Positions 15,863 to 25,462 of a DNA stretch of 64,000 bases are shown piece after piece (the first letter of the stretch is position 1; each line of letters begins with the position of its first letter). Location: the NCBI GenBank assembly GCA_947493575.1, contig CANLRQ010000015.1:1-64000 (forward strand), in the 5' to 3' direction. The position numbers were made by a program, and so were the translations under genes. The DNA comes from an uncultured Marinomonas sp. Its GTDB lineage: Bacteria; Pseudomonadota; Gammaproteobacteria; Pseudomonadales; Marinomonadaceae. A model generated the notes under the pieces. The model was given only the letters and a program-made list of their open reading frames with translations, was not told where the DNA came from and did not search any database.

Positions 15863-18310
15863 ATGAATAACGATGAAGAATACCTAGATAATATTACAGA
15901 AACTGATTTTGATGACACTGAACTAGATGATGAAAGTGTCGTAATTGATGATCCAAGAGCGTTAGCGTTACCAGAAGATGTTTTACCAGAGACATTGTAT
16001 TTATTACCCGTTTCTAGTCGACCCTTTTTTCCTGCTCAGGTTCAACCTGTTATGGTTGATGCTGACCCATGGGAAGGCACATTAGAAAGAATTTCTGATG
16101 CTCAACAAAGTGTTGTTGGTTTGGTTTACACAGAAAAATCTCAATCTGATGTACCTTCAATTGATTCGGTTAGAAATATAGGTTGTGTTGCAAAAGTACA
16201 TAAAGCTGCATTAGAAAAAGGCAAAATTACTTTTTTAGCTCAAGGTGTTAAACGTTTTGAGGTCGTTGAATGGTTGAGTGATACCGTGCCTTATTTAGCT
16301 CGTGTACGCTATATTAGCGACAGTAAAGTAAAAGATGATGAATCAAAAGCGTATTCTATTGCGCTCTTAGATGCCATCAAAGAGCTGATAAAACTAAACC
16401 CTCTATTTAGTGAAGATCTGCGTCAATATTTGGGGAGGTTCTCGTTTAATGAGCCTGGCTTGTTGGCGGATTTTGCTGCATCCATTACTTCTGCTGAGCC
16501 AGAAGAGTTATATGAGGTATTGGCTACTTACGCAATTCAAGATCGACTTAATTTATCGTTAATGCTTATTCGCAAAGAATTGGAAATAGCGAGATTGCAA
16601 AACGAAATCAGTTCTGAAGTGAATGAGAAACTAAGTAAGCACCAACGAGAATTCTTTTTAAAGGAACAACTAAAAATTATTCAAAAAGAGCTGGGGCTGA
16701 CTAAAGACGACAAAACATCCGACATTGAAACCTTTAAAGCACGTCTATTGGATAAAATTGTACGTGAGCCTGTGCAAATTAAAATAGATGAAGAACTGAA
16801 TAAACTGAGTGTGCTTGAACCTGGGTCGCCTGAATATGGGGTTACTCGTAACTATTTGGACTGGGCAACGGCATTACCTTGGGGTGTTTTTTCAGAGGAT
16901 AATTTAGACATTAAATCGGCAAGAGACGTTTTAGAAAAGCAGCATGCTGGTTTAGAAGATGTCAAAGATCGAATTGTAGAATTTCTTGCGCTAGGTGCTC
17001 ATCGTGAAGAGATGGGGGGCTCTATTATGTTGCTGGTTGGCCCTCCTGGAGTGGGTAAAACATCGATCGGAAAATCGGTTGCTGATGCTTTAAACCGTAA
17101 ATTCTATCGTTTTAGTTTGGGTGGAATGCGTGATGAGTCTGAAATTAAAGGTCATCGACGTACTTATATTGGAGCTTTGCCAGGTAAATTTGTACAGGCG
17201 CTAAAAGAAGTTCAAGTTGAAAACCCCATCATAATGTTGGATGAAATTGATAAGATGGGCTCTTCTTTCCAAGGTGACCCTGCCTCTGCGCTATTAGAAG
17301 CTCTTGATCCGGAGCAAAACTCAGAGTTTTTAGATCACTATCTTGACATGAGAATTGATCTCTCTAAAACCTTGTTTATCTGTACGGCAAATCAATTAGA
17401 TACGATTCCAGCCCCATTGCTAGATCGAATGGATGTTATTCGTCTTTCTGGATACACATCTGAGGAAAAATTAGCCATAGCTAAACAACATTTATGGCCT
17501 AAGTTATTAAAGAAAAATAAGTTGTTGAAGAAGCAATTAAACATTACAGATGCTGCATTAAAGCATGTCATTGAAGATTATGCTCGAGAAGCGGGTGTTC
17601 GTGGTCTTGATAAATTGCTGCAAAAAATCTTAAGAAAGTCCGTTGTGCAATTCATGTTGAACGAAGCGGAAAGTATTAATGTTGGGGTGAAAGACGTTGA
17701 AGCTTTGCTTGGCATGCCGTATTTCAGAGCAGAAAAAACAATTCGTGGTGTTGGTGTCGTTACTGGACTGGCGTGGACTTCTATGGGGGGGGCGACTTTG
17801 CCCATTGAAGCAAATAAAATTCATGAATTAAGTCGAGGGCTGAAACTGACCGGTAAGCTTGGAGACGTTATGAAAGAGTCGGCAGAAATAGCTTACTCTT
17901 ATGTTTGTTCACATACCAAATCGTACCAATTAAACCCTGAATTTTTTGATAAGTGCTTGATTCATTTACATGTACCTGAAGGTGCCACACCAAAAGATGG
18001 TCCGAGTGCTGGAGTGACTATGGCGACAGCCTTAATGTCCCTTGCTAGAAGTGAGCCGATAAGTCGGCCATTGGCAATGACCGGAGAGCTCACTTTAACG
18101 GGGCAGGTTTTGGCAGTTGGAGGAATAAAAGAGAAAATTATTGCGGCGAAACGTATCAAAATACAGGAGGTCATTTTACCAGAAGCGAACCGTCGTGATT
18201 ACGAAGAGTTACCGGACTCAATTAAAGAAGGTATGACGGTGCATTTTGCAAGTCGGTATTCAGATGTGGAGAAAATAGTCTTTGATAAAAAAATGACAGA
18301 AGTTCATTAA
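15863..18310 (+). CDS. ATP-dependent Lon-type serine protease
   Basis: The 815-aa product has the full bacterial Lon layout: LON substrate domain (about 45-240), AAA+ module with Walker A GPPGVGKTS and Walker B IIMLDEIDKM, and the proteolytic domain with catalytic Ser in PKDGPSAGVTMATAL and Lys in GGIKEKIIAAKR. The acidic extension before LYLLPVSSRPFFPAQVQPV resembles the second, AsrA-like Lon of pseudomonads more than the canonical LPLRDVVVYP start. The gene is also not beside clpX or hupB. ATG 15863 is chosen over TTG 15851, although neither has a strong binding site. A terminator follows. Confidence 0.9.
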   Translation: MNNDEEYLDNITETDFDDTELDDESVVIDDPRALALPEDVLPETLYLLPVSSRPFFPAQVQPVMVDADPWEGTLERISDAQQSVVGLVYTEKSQSDVPSIDSVRNIGCVAKVHKAALEKGKITFLAQGVKRFEVVEWLSDTVPYLARVRYISDSKVKDDESKAYSIALLDAIKELIKLNPLFSEDLRQYLGRFSFNEPGLLADFAASITSAEPEELYEVLATYAIQDRLNLSLMLIRKELEIARLQNEISSEVNEKLSKHQREFFLKEQLKIIQKELGLTKDDKTSDIETFKARLLDKIVREPVQIKIDEELNKLSVLEPGSPEYGVTRNYLDWATALPWGVFSEDNLDIKSARDVLEKQHAGLEDVKDRIVEFLALGAHREEMGGSIMLLVGPPGVGKTSIGKSVADALNRKFYRFSLGGMRDESEIKGHRRTYIGALPGKFVQALKEVQVENPIIMLDEIDKMGSSFQGDPASALLEALDPEQNSEFLDHYLDMRIDLSKTLFICTANQLDTIPAPLLDRMDVIRLSGYTSEEKLAIAKQHLWPKLLKKNKLLKKQLNITDAALKHVIEDYAREAGVRGLDKLLQKILRKSVVQFMLNEAESINVGVKDVEALLGMPYFRAEKTIRGVGVVTGLAWTSMGGATLPIEANKIHELSRGLKLTGKLGDVMKESAEIAYSYVCSHTKSYQLNPEFFDKCLIHLHVPEGATPKDGPSAGVTMATALMSLARSEPISRPLAMTGELTLTGQVLAVGGIKEKIIAAKRIKIQEVILPEANRRDYEELPDSIKEGMTVHFASRYSDVEKIVFDKKMTEVH

Positions 18311-18383
18311 TCTTAATACTAAGAGAAAAGTATTCTTGCTTTAGGGTTTGTTAGAGCGAGGATACATGAGAAAATACAAAGAG

Positions 18384-18417
18384 CCGAACACGTTATACCT
18401 TTCGTGTTCGGTTTTTT
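18384..18417 (+). terminator. Rho-independent terminator of the Lon-type gene
   Basis: CCGAACACG (18384-18392) pairs with CGTGTTCGG (18403-18411), followed by six Ts. The stem is a perfect nine base pairs. Confidence 0.9.
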
Positions 18418-18451
18418 GTTGTCTATTTAATACGCATATTCGGAGAATAAC

Positions 18452-19810
18452 ATGCCTGTACAGGCAAAGTTTACCCAAGGTTCGACATTGAAACATGTGG
18501 TGATTATGTCAGCTACGGGGGCTTTTGGCCTAATGTTTATGTTTCTTGTCGATTTGGTGGACATGTGGTTTCTCTCTATGCTGGGGAAAAAAGAAGCGGT
18601 TGCCGCCGTAGGTTTTGCCAGCACTATTCTGCTTTTTACCATTTCAATTAGTATTGCGGTATCTATTGCCTCAACGGCATTAATTTCACGAGCTGTAGGT
18701 GCTGGAGATATGGCCTTAGCTCGGCGAAGATCAGTCAATTGCCTAGTTTATGGTATTGTGCTGTCGTCAACTTTGGTTTGGTTAATTCACCCTAAAATCC
18801 CCCATCTACTCTTGTACATAGGTGCCAGTAGTAGAGCGTTAGACCTTTCAATCGAATACTTACAAATTTTAATTCTAGGTATGCCTGCTGTCATGGTGGC
18901 GATGATTGGCTCAGGTATTATGAGGGCTATTGGAGATGCCAAGCGTGCCATGTATGCAACCTTAATTGGCGGAGGTGTAAATGCATTCCTTGATCCTATT
19001 TTGATTTTTGGTTTTGGGTTGGAGGTTCAAGGTGCTGCAATTGCTTCCTTAATTGCTCGAATTTCAATGGTGGGTGTTACTTATTATTGTGTTATTCACT
19101 TATATAAAATGCTTGCTCAGTTTGATTTACTGGACTTCTATCATGACGTAAAAGCCATTTCATTGATTACAATTCCTGCTGTACTCACCAACTTATTCTC
19201 TCCTCTAGCTAGCTTTATTGTAATGGAGCATGCTGCGGATTTTGGTGACGATGTAGTGGCAGCAATTGCAATAATAGGAAGAATTGTTCCTGTTGTTTTC
19301 GGTGGTGTGTTTGCTTTAACGGGGGCTGTTGGCCCTATATTAGGTCAGAACTATGGTGCTCAATCTTTTGATCGCATGCAAGCTACACTAACCAGTGCTG
19401 TTCAATACAGTTTTGTTTATTGCTTGTTTATGTGTTCTGTTTTATACGTTGGGCAAGGGTGGTTAACAGACACGTTTAACACAACGAAGGAAACGGCTGA
19501 ATTAATCCATTTCTTTTCAACCTTTACTTCTTTTAGCTTTTTCTTTCAAAGTTTGCTTTTTATTGCCTTGGCTACCTTTAATAATTTAGGCAAGCCTTAT
19601 GTTGGTACCTTGCTAAACTTTGGGCGGGCCACCTTAGGTACTTGGCCATTAATTGCGCTTTTTTCATGGTTTTTTGGCGCAGAAGGGATTTTATTTGGAC
19701 AGGCTTTGGGGGCCGTTATTTTTGGATGTTTTGGTTTCTATATGGCGCGTAAATATATTTCACAATTAGAAAAAACTGAAACCTCGATACAACCCTCTTT
19801 GAAAAAATAA
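18452..19810 (+). CDS. MATE-family multidrug efflux protein
   Basis: This 452-aa protein has twelve hydrophobic segments in two related halves, typical of MATE antiporters that export drugs or metabolites with Na+ or H+. The first helix region FLVDLVDMWFLSMLGKKEAVAAVG and the mid-protein GAVGPILGQNYGAQSFDR are family signatures. The ATG has GGAG seven bases upstream. It sits alone between the Lon terminator and a sulfurtransferase gene. The substrate is unknown. Confidence 0.9.
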   Translation: MPVQAKFTQGSTLKHVVIMSATGAFGLMFMFLVDLVDMWFLSMLGKKEAVAAVGFASTILLFTISISIAVSIASTALISRAVGAGDMALARRRSVNCLVYGIVLSSTLVWLIHPKIPHLLLYIGASSRALDLSIEYLQILILGMPAVMVAMIGSGIMRAIGDAKRAMYATLIGGGVNAFLDPILIFGFGLEVQGAAIASLIARISMVGVTYYCVIHLYKMLAQFDLLDFYHDVKAISLITIPAVLTNLFSPLASFIVMEHAADFGDDVVAAIAIIGRIVPVVFGGVFALTGAVGPILGQNYGAQSFDRMQATLTSAVQYSFVYCLFMCSVLYVGQGWLTDTFNTTKETAELIHFFSTFTSFSFFFQSLLFIALATFNNLGKPYVGTLLNFGRATLGTWPLIALFSWFFGAEGILFGQALGAVIFGCFGFYMARKYISQLEKTETSIQPSLKK

Positions 19811-19989
19811 TCTTTTATCGTTTATCACCTAAAAATTTTGCAAACAGGTATGACATGCTTGCAGTTCAATATCCATTAAAATGTAAAATTGGTTAAAGAA
19901 TCCTATCAAAAAAACACATGAGGTCTTTAAAAATATCTGATTAAATACAAGAGACTGAAATAAAAAATACCGAATAGGTGGGGGTGGTT

Positions 19990-20847
19990 GTGAAGGTCTT
20001 GATTTCTAGTGATGAGCTTAAGTCTCAATTGATGGATCCTGAGGTTGTTGTTTTAGATAGTCGATTTTATTTGACGGATCCTAGTAAAGGTAGACAAGTT
20101 TTTCTGGAAGAGCGTATTCCATACGCACGTTTTGTTGATCTTCATACGGAATTAGCTGCAAAAGAAACGGAAGATACAGGTAGGCATCCTTTACCTTCGA
20201 TAAATGAATTTATTGCAACAATACAGAAATTAGGTATAACCCAAGACAGTCTGGTTGTTGTCTACGATGATATGGGCGGAGCAATAGCCTCTAGATGCTG
20301 GTGGATGTTGACTCAACTCGGCATTGCTACCTGTGTTCTCGATGGTGGAATAAATGCTTGGGTTGAGAAAGGTCTGCCGACAGAGACTGGAAGTCCTACT
20401 TTTATTCCTCAAGTTGAAAAAATTCAAACTGAGTTAAGTTGTTTTCCATTGTCTGTAGATGAGAAAGACGTACTTCAAAATTACGAGCTCAACCAGTTTT
20501 GTTTACTGGATGCTAGAGCAGAAGAGCGCTTTAGTGGAGAAGTGGAAACTATGGACCCTGTTGCAGGCCATATACCGGGAGCAAAAAACCGACCTTTTTC
20601 AGATAATTTAGATTTAAACGGATGTTTAAAATCACCGGCTCAGTTAAAACAAGAGTTTGCACCTTTAATTGATGATGATCTAAATTTTGTTCATTATTGT
20701 GGTTCTGGGGTTACTGCTTGTCATAATGTTTTAGCACTACAAGTAGCTGGTTTTGATCAAAGCAAGGTCTTTATTGGGTCTTGGAGTTTGTGGTCAAAGC
20801 GAATGATGCGTTTGGTTAAACAGTCCCAAGAAGATTTAGTCGATTAA
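19990..20847 (+). CDS. sseA: Sulfurtransferase with two rhodanese domains, SseA-like
   Basis: Two tandem rhodanese domains are present. The first is inactive (VVVLDSRFYL, then YDDMGGAIASRCWWML). The second carries the active cysteine in HYCGSGVTACHN. The CGSGVT loop is the 3-mercaptopyruvate sulfurtransferase type (SseA), as opposed to the CRKGVT of thiosulfate sulfurtransferases. The product is 285 aa from GTG 19990. An in-frame GTG at 19978 lies inside the likely ribosome binding sequence AGGTGGGGGT. It transfers sulfur from mercaptopyruvate to thiols or cyanide. A family B repeat follows three bases after the stop. Confidence 0.88.
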   Translation: MKVLISSDELKSQLMDPEVVVLDSRFYLTDPSKGRQVFLEERIPYARFVDLHTELAAKETEDTGRHPLPSINEFIATIQKLGITQDSLVVVYDDMGGAIASRCWWMLTQLGIATCVLDGGINAWVEKGLPTETGSPTFIPQVEKIQTELSCFPLSVDEKDVLQNYELNQFCLLDARAEERFSGEVETMDPVAGHIPGAKNRPFSDNLDLNGCLKSPAQLKQEFAPLIDDDLNFVHYCGSGVTACHNVLALQVAGFDQSKVFIGSWSLWSKRMMRLVKQSQEDLVD

Positions 20848-20849
20848 TA

Positions 20850-20919
20850 GAGACCTTTCTTTGCTAATACTTTGTGAAAAACAGACTTATCGCTGTTCAT
20901 GACGTCGTGCAAAGGTTTC
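20850..20919. repeat. Family B palindromic repeat, short copy
   Basis: This 70-bp element starts GAGACCTTT and ends TCGTGCAAAGGTTTC, inverted repeats of each other. It contains TTTGCTAATACTTTGTGAAA, nearly identical to the core of the 139-bp copy at 2415. It occupies most of the gap between two plus-strand genes. Confidence 0.7.
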
Positions 20920-20951
20920 TAATAGTAAGAAAATTAACAATAGGAAGATGA

Positions 20952-21878
20952 ATGGGTAATTCAGAATTATTAATATTGAAAAATGCCTCTTTTGAAGTGG
21001 GGGTTTCTCCTAATAAGGGTGGGGTGATTACCCACTTTTTTTCAGCGCTTGACGATCGAAAGATTCATTGGTTTAGACCTATTGATATCTCTGAATTAAA
21101 TGAACCTATTGATGCTTTAAATTCGGCTTCATTTCCTTTATTTCCTTTTTCTAATCGTATTGCTAATAACCTTCTTACCGTAGGAGAGAGAAATTATACG
21201 TTGTCTTCCAATGTTGTAAGGTGGCCTCAAATAATCCATGGACATAGTTGGCTAGGAAAGTGGGATGTAACTCATAACAGTGATACTAAAATCACAATTT
21301 TTTTTCAATTCCCTAACTCTTCTGTTGATAGTTGTGGATGGCCTTATTCCTATGAAGCAGAGCAAACCTTTGAATTGAATGACGAGGGCTTGAAAATACA
21401 GCTAAAGTTGTTGAATACGAGTAACATGAATATGCCTGCAGGAATGGGTATTCACCCTTATTTTTTTGTAGAACCAAATATGCAAGTGTTGTTCAATACT
21501 TCAGGCCAATGGTTCGCAGATGAATTAAATATTCCTCATACTCATACTCATAGAGAAGAGACAGAATCTGTAATTGCGTTTCGAGAAGGGTATTTACCCA
21601 TCGGTCTGGATCATAATTTTACTGGGTGGGATGGGGAGGCCTATATTAATTGGCCATCTCATGGTGGAAGCATGAAAATAAAGGCATCGGAGGCGTTTAA
21701 CAATGCAGTTGTCTATTCACCTTATAATGAATCATATTTCTGTTTAGAGCCTGTTACTCATGTAACAAATGCATTTAATCATATTGATTTACCTAAATCG
21801 CTTGGAGGCGCTCAAATGTTGGCTCCAACAGAAAGTATGCAGGGTGATATTCTGTTTATTCCGACATTTTCTGAATAG
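20952..21878 (+). CDS. Aldose 1-epimerase (GalM/YihR) family protein
   Basis: This 308-aa beta-sandwich mutarotase-family protein has the substrate-binding Arg in FPLFPFSNRI, the catalytic His in HGHSW, a second His in GMGIHPYF and the C-terminal FCLEPVTHVTNAF with the conserved Glu. Family members interconvert alpha and beta anomers of aldoses. Which sugar it uses is not clear, since no sugar-catabolic genes adjoin it. The ATG has AGGAAG five bases upstream. A family B repeat precedes it and an IS5-type miniature element follows. Confidence 0.87.
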   Translation: MGNSELLILKNASFEVGVSPNKGGVITHFFSALDDRKIHWFRPIDISELNEPIDALNSASFPLFPFSNRIANNLLTVGERNYTLSSNVVRWPQIIHGHSWLGKWDVTHNSDTKITIFFQFPNSSVDSCGWPYSYEAEQTFELNDEGLKIQLKLLNTSNMNMPAGMGIHPYFFVEPNMQVLFNTSGQWFADELNIPHTHTHREETESVIAFREGYLPIGLDHNFTGWDGEAYINWPSHGGSMKIKASEAFNNAVVYSPYNESYFCLEPVTHVTNAFNHIDLPKSLGGAQMLAPTESMQGDILFIPTFSE

Positions 21879-21936
21879 TATAGAAGATTGTAGCTAAAAG
21901 GACTTAGCTAAAGTGCCATAACCTAAGGCACTCTAG

Positions 21937-22008
21937 GGAAGGTGTGCATAAGTCTACTAAGACTCCTCTTATTCACATGCTGAGGCAAGAGAACTTATTA
22001 CACCGTCC
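21937..22008. mobile_element. IS5-type miniature element (MITE), 72 bp
   Basis: Left end GGAAGGTGTGCATAAG and right end CTTATTACACCGTCC are inverted repeats matching IS5 termini. The flanks CTAG and CTAA fit the YTAR target preference. The interior CACATGCTGAGGCAAGAG reappears in inverted form in the copy at 45863-45925. It encodes nothing and needs a transposase in trans. Confidence 0.72.
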
Positions 22009-22067
22009 CTAATTTTATGTCTAATAGATAATGATGCAAGCTCGGAGTAAGTTTACTGCTGTTGCTC

Positions 22068-22385
22068 TTATTTTGGGGTAGTACCTGCAATAAACATTTG
22101 TACCTGCTGGTTTTGTTCTCCCCAAATTTTAATTTTTACAGCGGATAAAAATGTTTGTGCTTCTTTAAGGGTCACAATACCGTCAATAAGTTTTACGCCT
22201 ATCCCTTCTTGAGCGAAGAAAAACCGCCATGTATGTCCATCAATAAGAACGTCCCCTTCGCCATTTAAATAGGCGATTTGCTCCCATTTGTAATCATCTG
22301 GAACAAAGCAAGACAGCTCTTGACCCGCTTCTCCATATACTAGATCGGGAATGTATCCTTGACGATCAACAAGTTCAAACTTCAT
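22068..22385 (-). CDS. Hypothetical protein
   Basis: I do not recognise this 105-aa protein. It has no signal peptide or membrane segment and looks like a small soluble alpha/beta protein with many aromatic residues (DDYKWEQIAYLNG, DGHTWRFFF). The reading frame is supported by AGGAG seven bases before the ATG. It stands alone between an IS5-type miniature element and ugd, on the strand opposite to its neighbours. Confidence 0.7.
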   Translation of the reverse strand: MKFELVDRQGYIPDLVYGEAGQELSCFVPDDYKWEQIAYLNGEGDVLIDGHTWRFFFAQEGIGVKLIDGIVTLKEAQTFLSAVKIKIWGEQNQQVQMFIAGTTPK

Positions 22386-22546
22386 ATATTGACTCCTTAT
22401 TATTGTTTTTCTCTAGAGTAGCCTGATTATGAGTTTTTTGCTGTTATTATTTTTATCTTTTTCATAGAGGAACCACTTTTGATTGAATACATTCATAAAG
22501 CTCCATAAAATGTCCTACAGATTTGTTAGCAAAATATGGAGCAGCT

Positions 22547-23716
22547 ATGAAAATAACCGTTGTTGGAACGGGTTACGTTGGCATTTCAAATGCGTTATTA
22601 CTCGCGCAGCATAATGAGGTGGTTGCTCTTGATGTTATAGAGGAAAAAGTAAACTTATTAAATCAAGGCTTATCACCTATTGCTGATAAGGATATTGAGT
22701 ACTACCTAGCTCACAAAAAATTAAACTTTAAAGCCACACTAGACAAACATGACGCATATGAAAATGCGGACTTTATTATCATAGCAACACCGACGGACTA
22801 TGACCCTAAAACGAATTATTTCAATACGTCATTGGTTGAGTCGGTTATAAAAGATGTGCTCGATATAAACCCATTGGCAACAATGGTGATTAAATCAACC
22901 GTACCTGTTGGGTTCACCGAAAGAACTTCTCAAGAGTACAATACATCTAACCTTATATTTTCCCCAGAATTTTTGCGAGAAGGTAAGGCGCTTTATGATA
23001 ATTTACACCCATCTCGTATTGTTGTGGGTGAGGAATCAGGTAGAGCAAAACTCTTTTCGTCTTTATTAGCGCAAGGTGCTGAAAAAGAAAATGTTGATAT
23101 CTTACTAACAGGGTCAACGGAAGCGGAGGCAATTAAACTTTTTGCTAATACCTACTTAGCCATGCGAGTTGCTTTTTTTAACGAGCTAGATAGCTTCGCC
23201 GAGCAAAAAAACCTCAACTCAAAGCAAATTATTGAAGGTGTTAGTTTGGATTCCCGTATTGGAGGTCATTATAACAACCCTTCATTCGGGTATGGTGGCT
23301 ATTGTCTGCCTAAGGACACGAAGCAATTATTAGCAAACTACGATAAAGTTCCTAATAACTTGGTACGTGCTATCGTTGAAGCTAATGCAACACGTAAAGA
23401 TTTTATTGCTGACTCTATTATCAATAAACAACCTAAAATTGTTGGGATCTATCGATTGGTTATGAAAGTGGGTTCTGATAACTTTCGCTCTTCCGCTATT
23501 CAAGGTGTCATGAAGCGAATTAAAGCTAAAGGGATTGAGGTCGTAGTCTATGAGCCTGTTCTAGATGAAGACGATTTTTATAATTCTAGAGTTATTCGAG
23601 ATATCCAAGAGTTTAAAAAAATCAGTGATGTGATTGTGGCTAATCGAATTACAGATGAAATATTAGATGTAGAAGATAAAATTTATACACGGGATTTATT
23701 TGGTCTTGATTCATAA
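22547..23716 (+). CDS. ugd: UDP-glucose 6-dehydrogenase
   Basis: Oxidises UDP-glucose twice to UDP-glucuronate with NAD, supplying uronic acid for surface polysaccharide or LPS. The Rossmann motif GTGYVG is near residue 8, TVPVGFT and [10 protein letters not shown] lie in the middle, and the catalytic cysteine is in [11 protein letters not shown]. The 389-aa product matches the short Vibrio/enterobacterial form. ATG 22547 has GGAG five bases upstream and is preferred to the in-frame upstream start at 22523. It leads the glycosyltransferase genes, which follow closely. Confidence 0.94.
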   Translation: MKITVVGTGYVGISNALLLAQHNEVVALDVIEEKVNLLNQGLSPIADKDIEYYLAHKKLNFKATLDKHDAYENADFIIIATPTDYDPKTNYFNTSLVESVIKDVLDINPLATMVIKSTVPVGFTERTSQEYNTSNLIFSPEFLREGKALYDNLHPSRIVVGEESGRAKLFSSLLAQGAEKENVDILLTGSTEAEAIKLFANTYLAMRVAFFNELDSFAEQKNLNSKQIIEGVSLDSRIGGHYNNPSFGYGGYCLPKDTKQLLANYDKVPNNLVRAIVEANATRKDFIADSIINKQPKIVGIYRLVMKVGSDNFRSSAIQGVMKRIKAKGIEVVVYEPVLDEDDFYNSRVIRDIQEFKKISDVIVANRITDEILDVEDKIYTRDLFGLDS

Positions 23717-23734
23717 CGGTACAGTTTTTAAAAA

Positions 23735-24670
23735 ATGAAAGATTTAGAGTATATAAAAAAAAGAGCTAAGAAAATTTGGTACTATTTTTCTGAAACGTTA
23801 GTGATTAATAAGCCAGAGTTTAAAAACTTTAGCAGTAAGTTGTCTGGCTATATAATAGATGATGAAATCGAAAAAAGAGTTTCTTATTATTGTAAAAATC
23901 AACCAAATTTTTCTCTTGAAAATGCTGTTTCGATTGGGGATTTCAAAAAAGAAAAAAGTTTTGCGTACTACGCTGATACCAAAAAAATAGTGAAATTCTT
24001 CCCCAAAAAACTACGCTTTAATTATATCTTTGGTGACGTCATTCACATACCTAAAGACCCTTCTTTTGTTAAGAGTAGGCCAATATCAGAAGAAAATCAG
24101 TCATCAGTTCTACTTAAATTGAATGCTATCAGACATTATAATTTTGTGGATGATATAAGAAAATTTGAAGAGAAAAAAAATCAAGCTGTTTGGCGTGGAA
24201 TGATTTATCAAGAACACAGAAAAATTTTGTCGGATAAATTTTCAAATCATCCATTATGCGATATAGGTCACTGTGATGAGAAACTCATTGATGATGCTGG
24301 TTATAAGGGGTATCTAACGATTGAGGATCAACTTTCTTATAAATACATAGTGAGTGTTGAGGGTAAAGATGTTGCAACGAATCTAAAGTGGATTATGTCC
24401 TCGAATTCTTTGTGCTTTATGAGGCGTCCACGTTTTGAAACTTGGTATATGGAAGGGTTATTGGTTCCAGGTATTCATTATGTTTTATTAAAAGATGACT
24501 TTAGTGATCTTGAAGAAAAAATTCAGTATTACAACGACAATCCTTCAGCCGCATTAAACATTATTAAAAATGCTCAAGGTTACACTCAACAATTTAAAGA
24601 TGCCGATAGAGAGCATAAAATTAACCTTTTAGTCGCGAAAAAATATTTCGAATTATCTGGTCAACTATAA
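23735..24670 (+). CDS. Family 90 (CAP10/LpsA-like) glycosyltransferase
   Basis: This 311-aa protein resembles the LpsA-like LPS glycosyltransferases of GT family 90. The signature region runs from AVWRGMIYQ through YKYIVSVEGKDVATNLKWIM to FMRRPRFETWYMEGLL. Such enzymes add a sugar to the LPS core or capsule. Donor and acceptor cannot be told from sequence, though glucose, xylose or galacturonate are known in relatives. The gene is AT-rich and lies 18 bases after ugd, in one transcript with the next two glycosyltransferase genes. Confidence 0.85.
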   Translation: MKDLEYIKKRAKKIWYYFSETLVINKPEFKNFSSKLSGYIIDDEIEKRVSYYCKNQPNFSLENAVSIGDFKKEKSFAYYADTKKIVKFFPKKLRFNYIFGDVIHIPKDPSFVKSRPISEENQSSVLLKLNAIRHYNFVDDIRKFEEKKNQAVWRGMIYQEHRKILSDKFSNHPLCDIGHCDEKLIDDAGYKGYLTIEDQLSYKYIVSVEGKDVATNLKWIMSSNSLCFMRRPRFETWYMEGLLVPGIHYVLLKDDFSDLEEKIQYYNDNPSAALNIIKNAQGYTQQFKDADREHKINLLVAKKYFELSGQL

Positions 24671-24682
24671 AAATAGGTAATT

Positions 24683-25462
24683 ATGAGCAATATTAATACT
24701 CTGGGTGTTTTGATGATTGTGAAAAACGAAGAGAAACACCTAGAAAAATGTCTGCAGTCTGTCTCTGGTTGGGTGGATGAAATTGTTATTCTTGATTCAG
24801 GAAGCACGGACTCAACCCTAGACATTGCCAACCAATATCAATCTAAGGTCTATCAAAATCTAGAATGGCCAGGATTTGGCAAACAAAGACAACAAGCCCA
24901 ATCTTATATGACATCGGACTGGGTGCTTGTGCTTGATGCTGATGAATGTGTTTCTCCTGAATTGAAGGTTTTGATACAGGAAACCGTTCGCACTTCTTCT
25001 TTAGATACTTGTTATCAAGTGAATCGATTAACCAAGGCTTTTGGTAAATACATACATTACTCTGGTTGGAGTCCTGACTGGATTGTGCGCTTGTATCCAA
25101 GAGAGAAGGCTGCATATAACGATGCACTAGTGCATGAAAAAGTTGTATTTGGGAACGACATACAAGTGAAAAAAATCAAGGGTGGATTTCTGTACCATGA
25201 TACATATGAAAACTTACATCATTATATTAAAAAGACCACAGGTTATTTAAAAGCGTGGACAGATCAAAGAGAAGGTAAGAAAAAATCTGGTTTAGGAACC
25301 GCGTTGCTACATGCCTTTGCTTGTTTTATAAAAATGTATTTTATAAAACGTGGATTTTTAGATGGAAAACATGGTTTCATTCTTGCTTGGTTAGGAATGC
25401 ATTCAACCTTTGTTAAATATATTGATTTATGGATGCGAGAGCAGGCGGAGTCAAAGAAATGA
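24683..25462 (+). CDS. Family 2 glycosyltransferase, WaaE/KdtX-like
   Basis: This 259-aa GT-A fold transferase has GVLMIVKNEEKHLEKCL at the start, the donor site VILDSGSTDST, the metal-binding DAD in VLDADECVS and the C-terminal GFLDGKHGFILAWL. The pattern is that of WaaE/KdtX, which adds glucose to the first heptose of the LPS inner core in several gammaproteobacteria. Its context among LPS genes supports that role. Its stop codon overlaps the start of the next gene (ATGA). Confidence 0.88.
   Translation: MSNINTLGVLMIVKNEEKHLEKCLQSVSGWVDEIVILDSGSTDSTLDIANQYQSKVYQNLEWPGFGKQRQQAQSYMTSDWVLVLDADECVSPELKVLIQETVRTSSLDTCYQVNRLTKAFGKYIHYSGWSPDWIVRLYPREKAAYNDALVHEKVVFGNDIQVKKIKGGFLYHDTYENLHHYIKKTTGYLKAWTDQREGKKKSGLGTALLHAFACFIKMYFIKRGFLDGKHGFILAWLGMHSTFVKYIDLWMREQAESKK

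Noticed and set aside
22386..22546. JUMPstart/ops element before the sugar gene cluster
   Set aside because: No GGCGGTAG-type ops sequence is present upstream of ugd.
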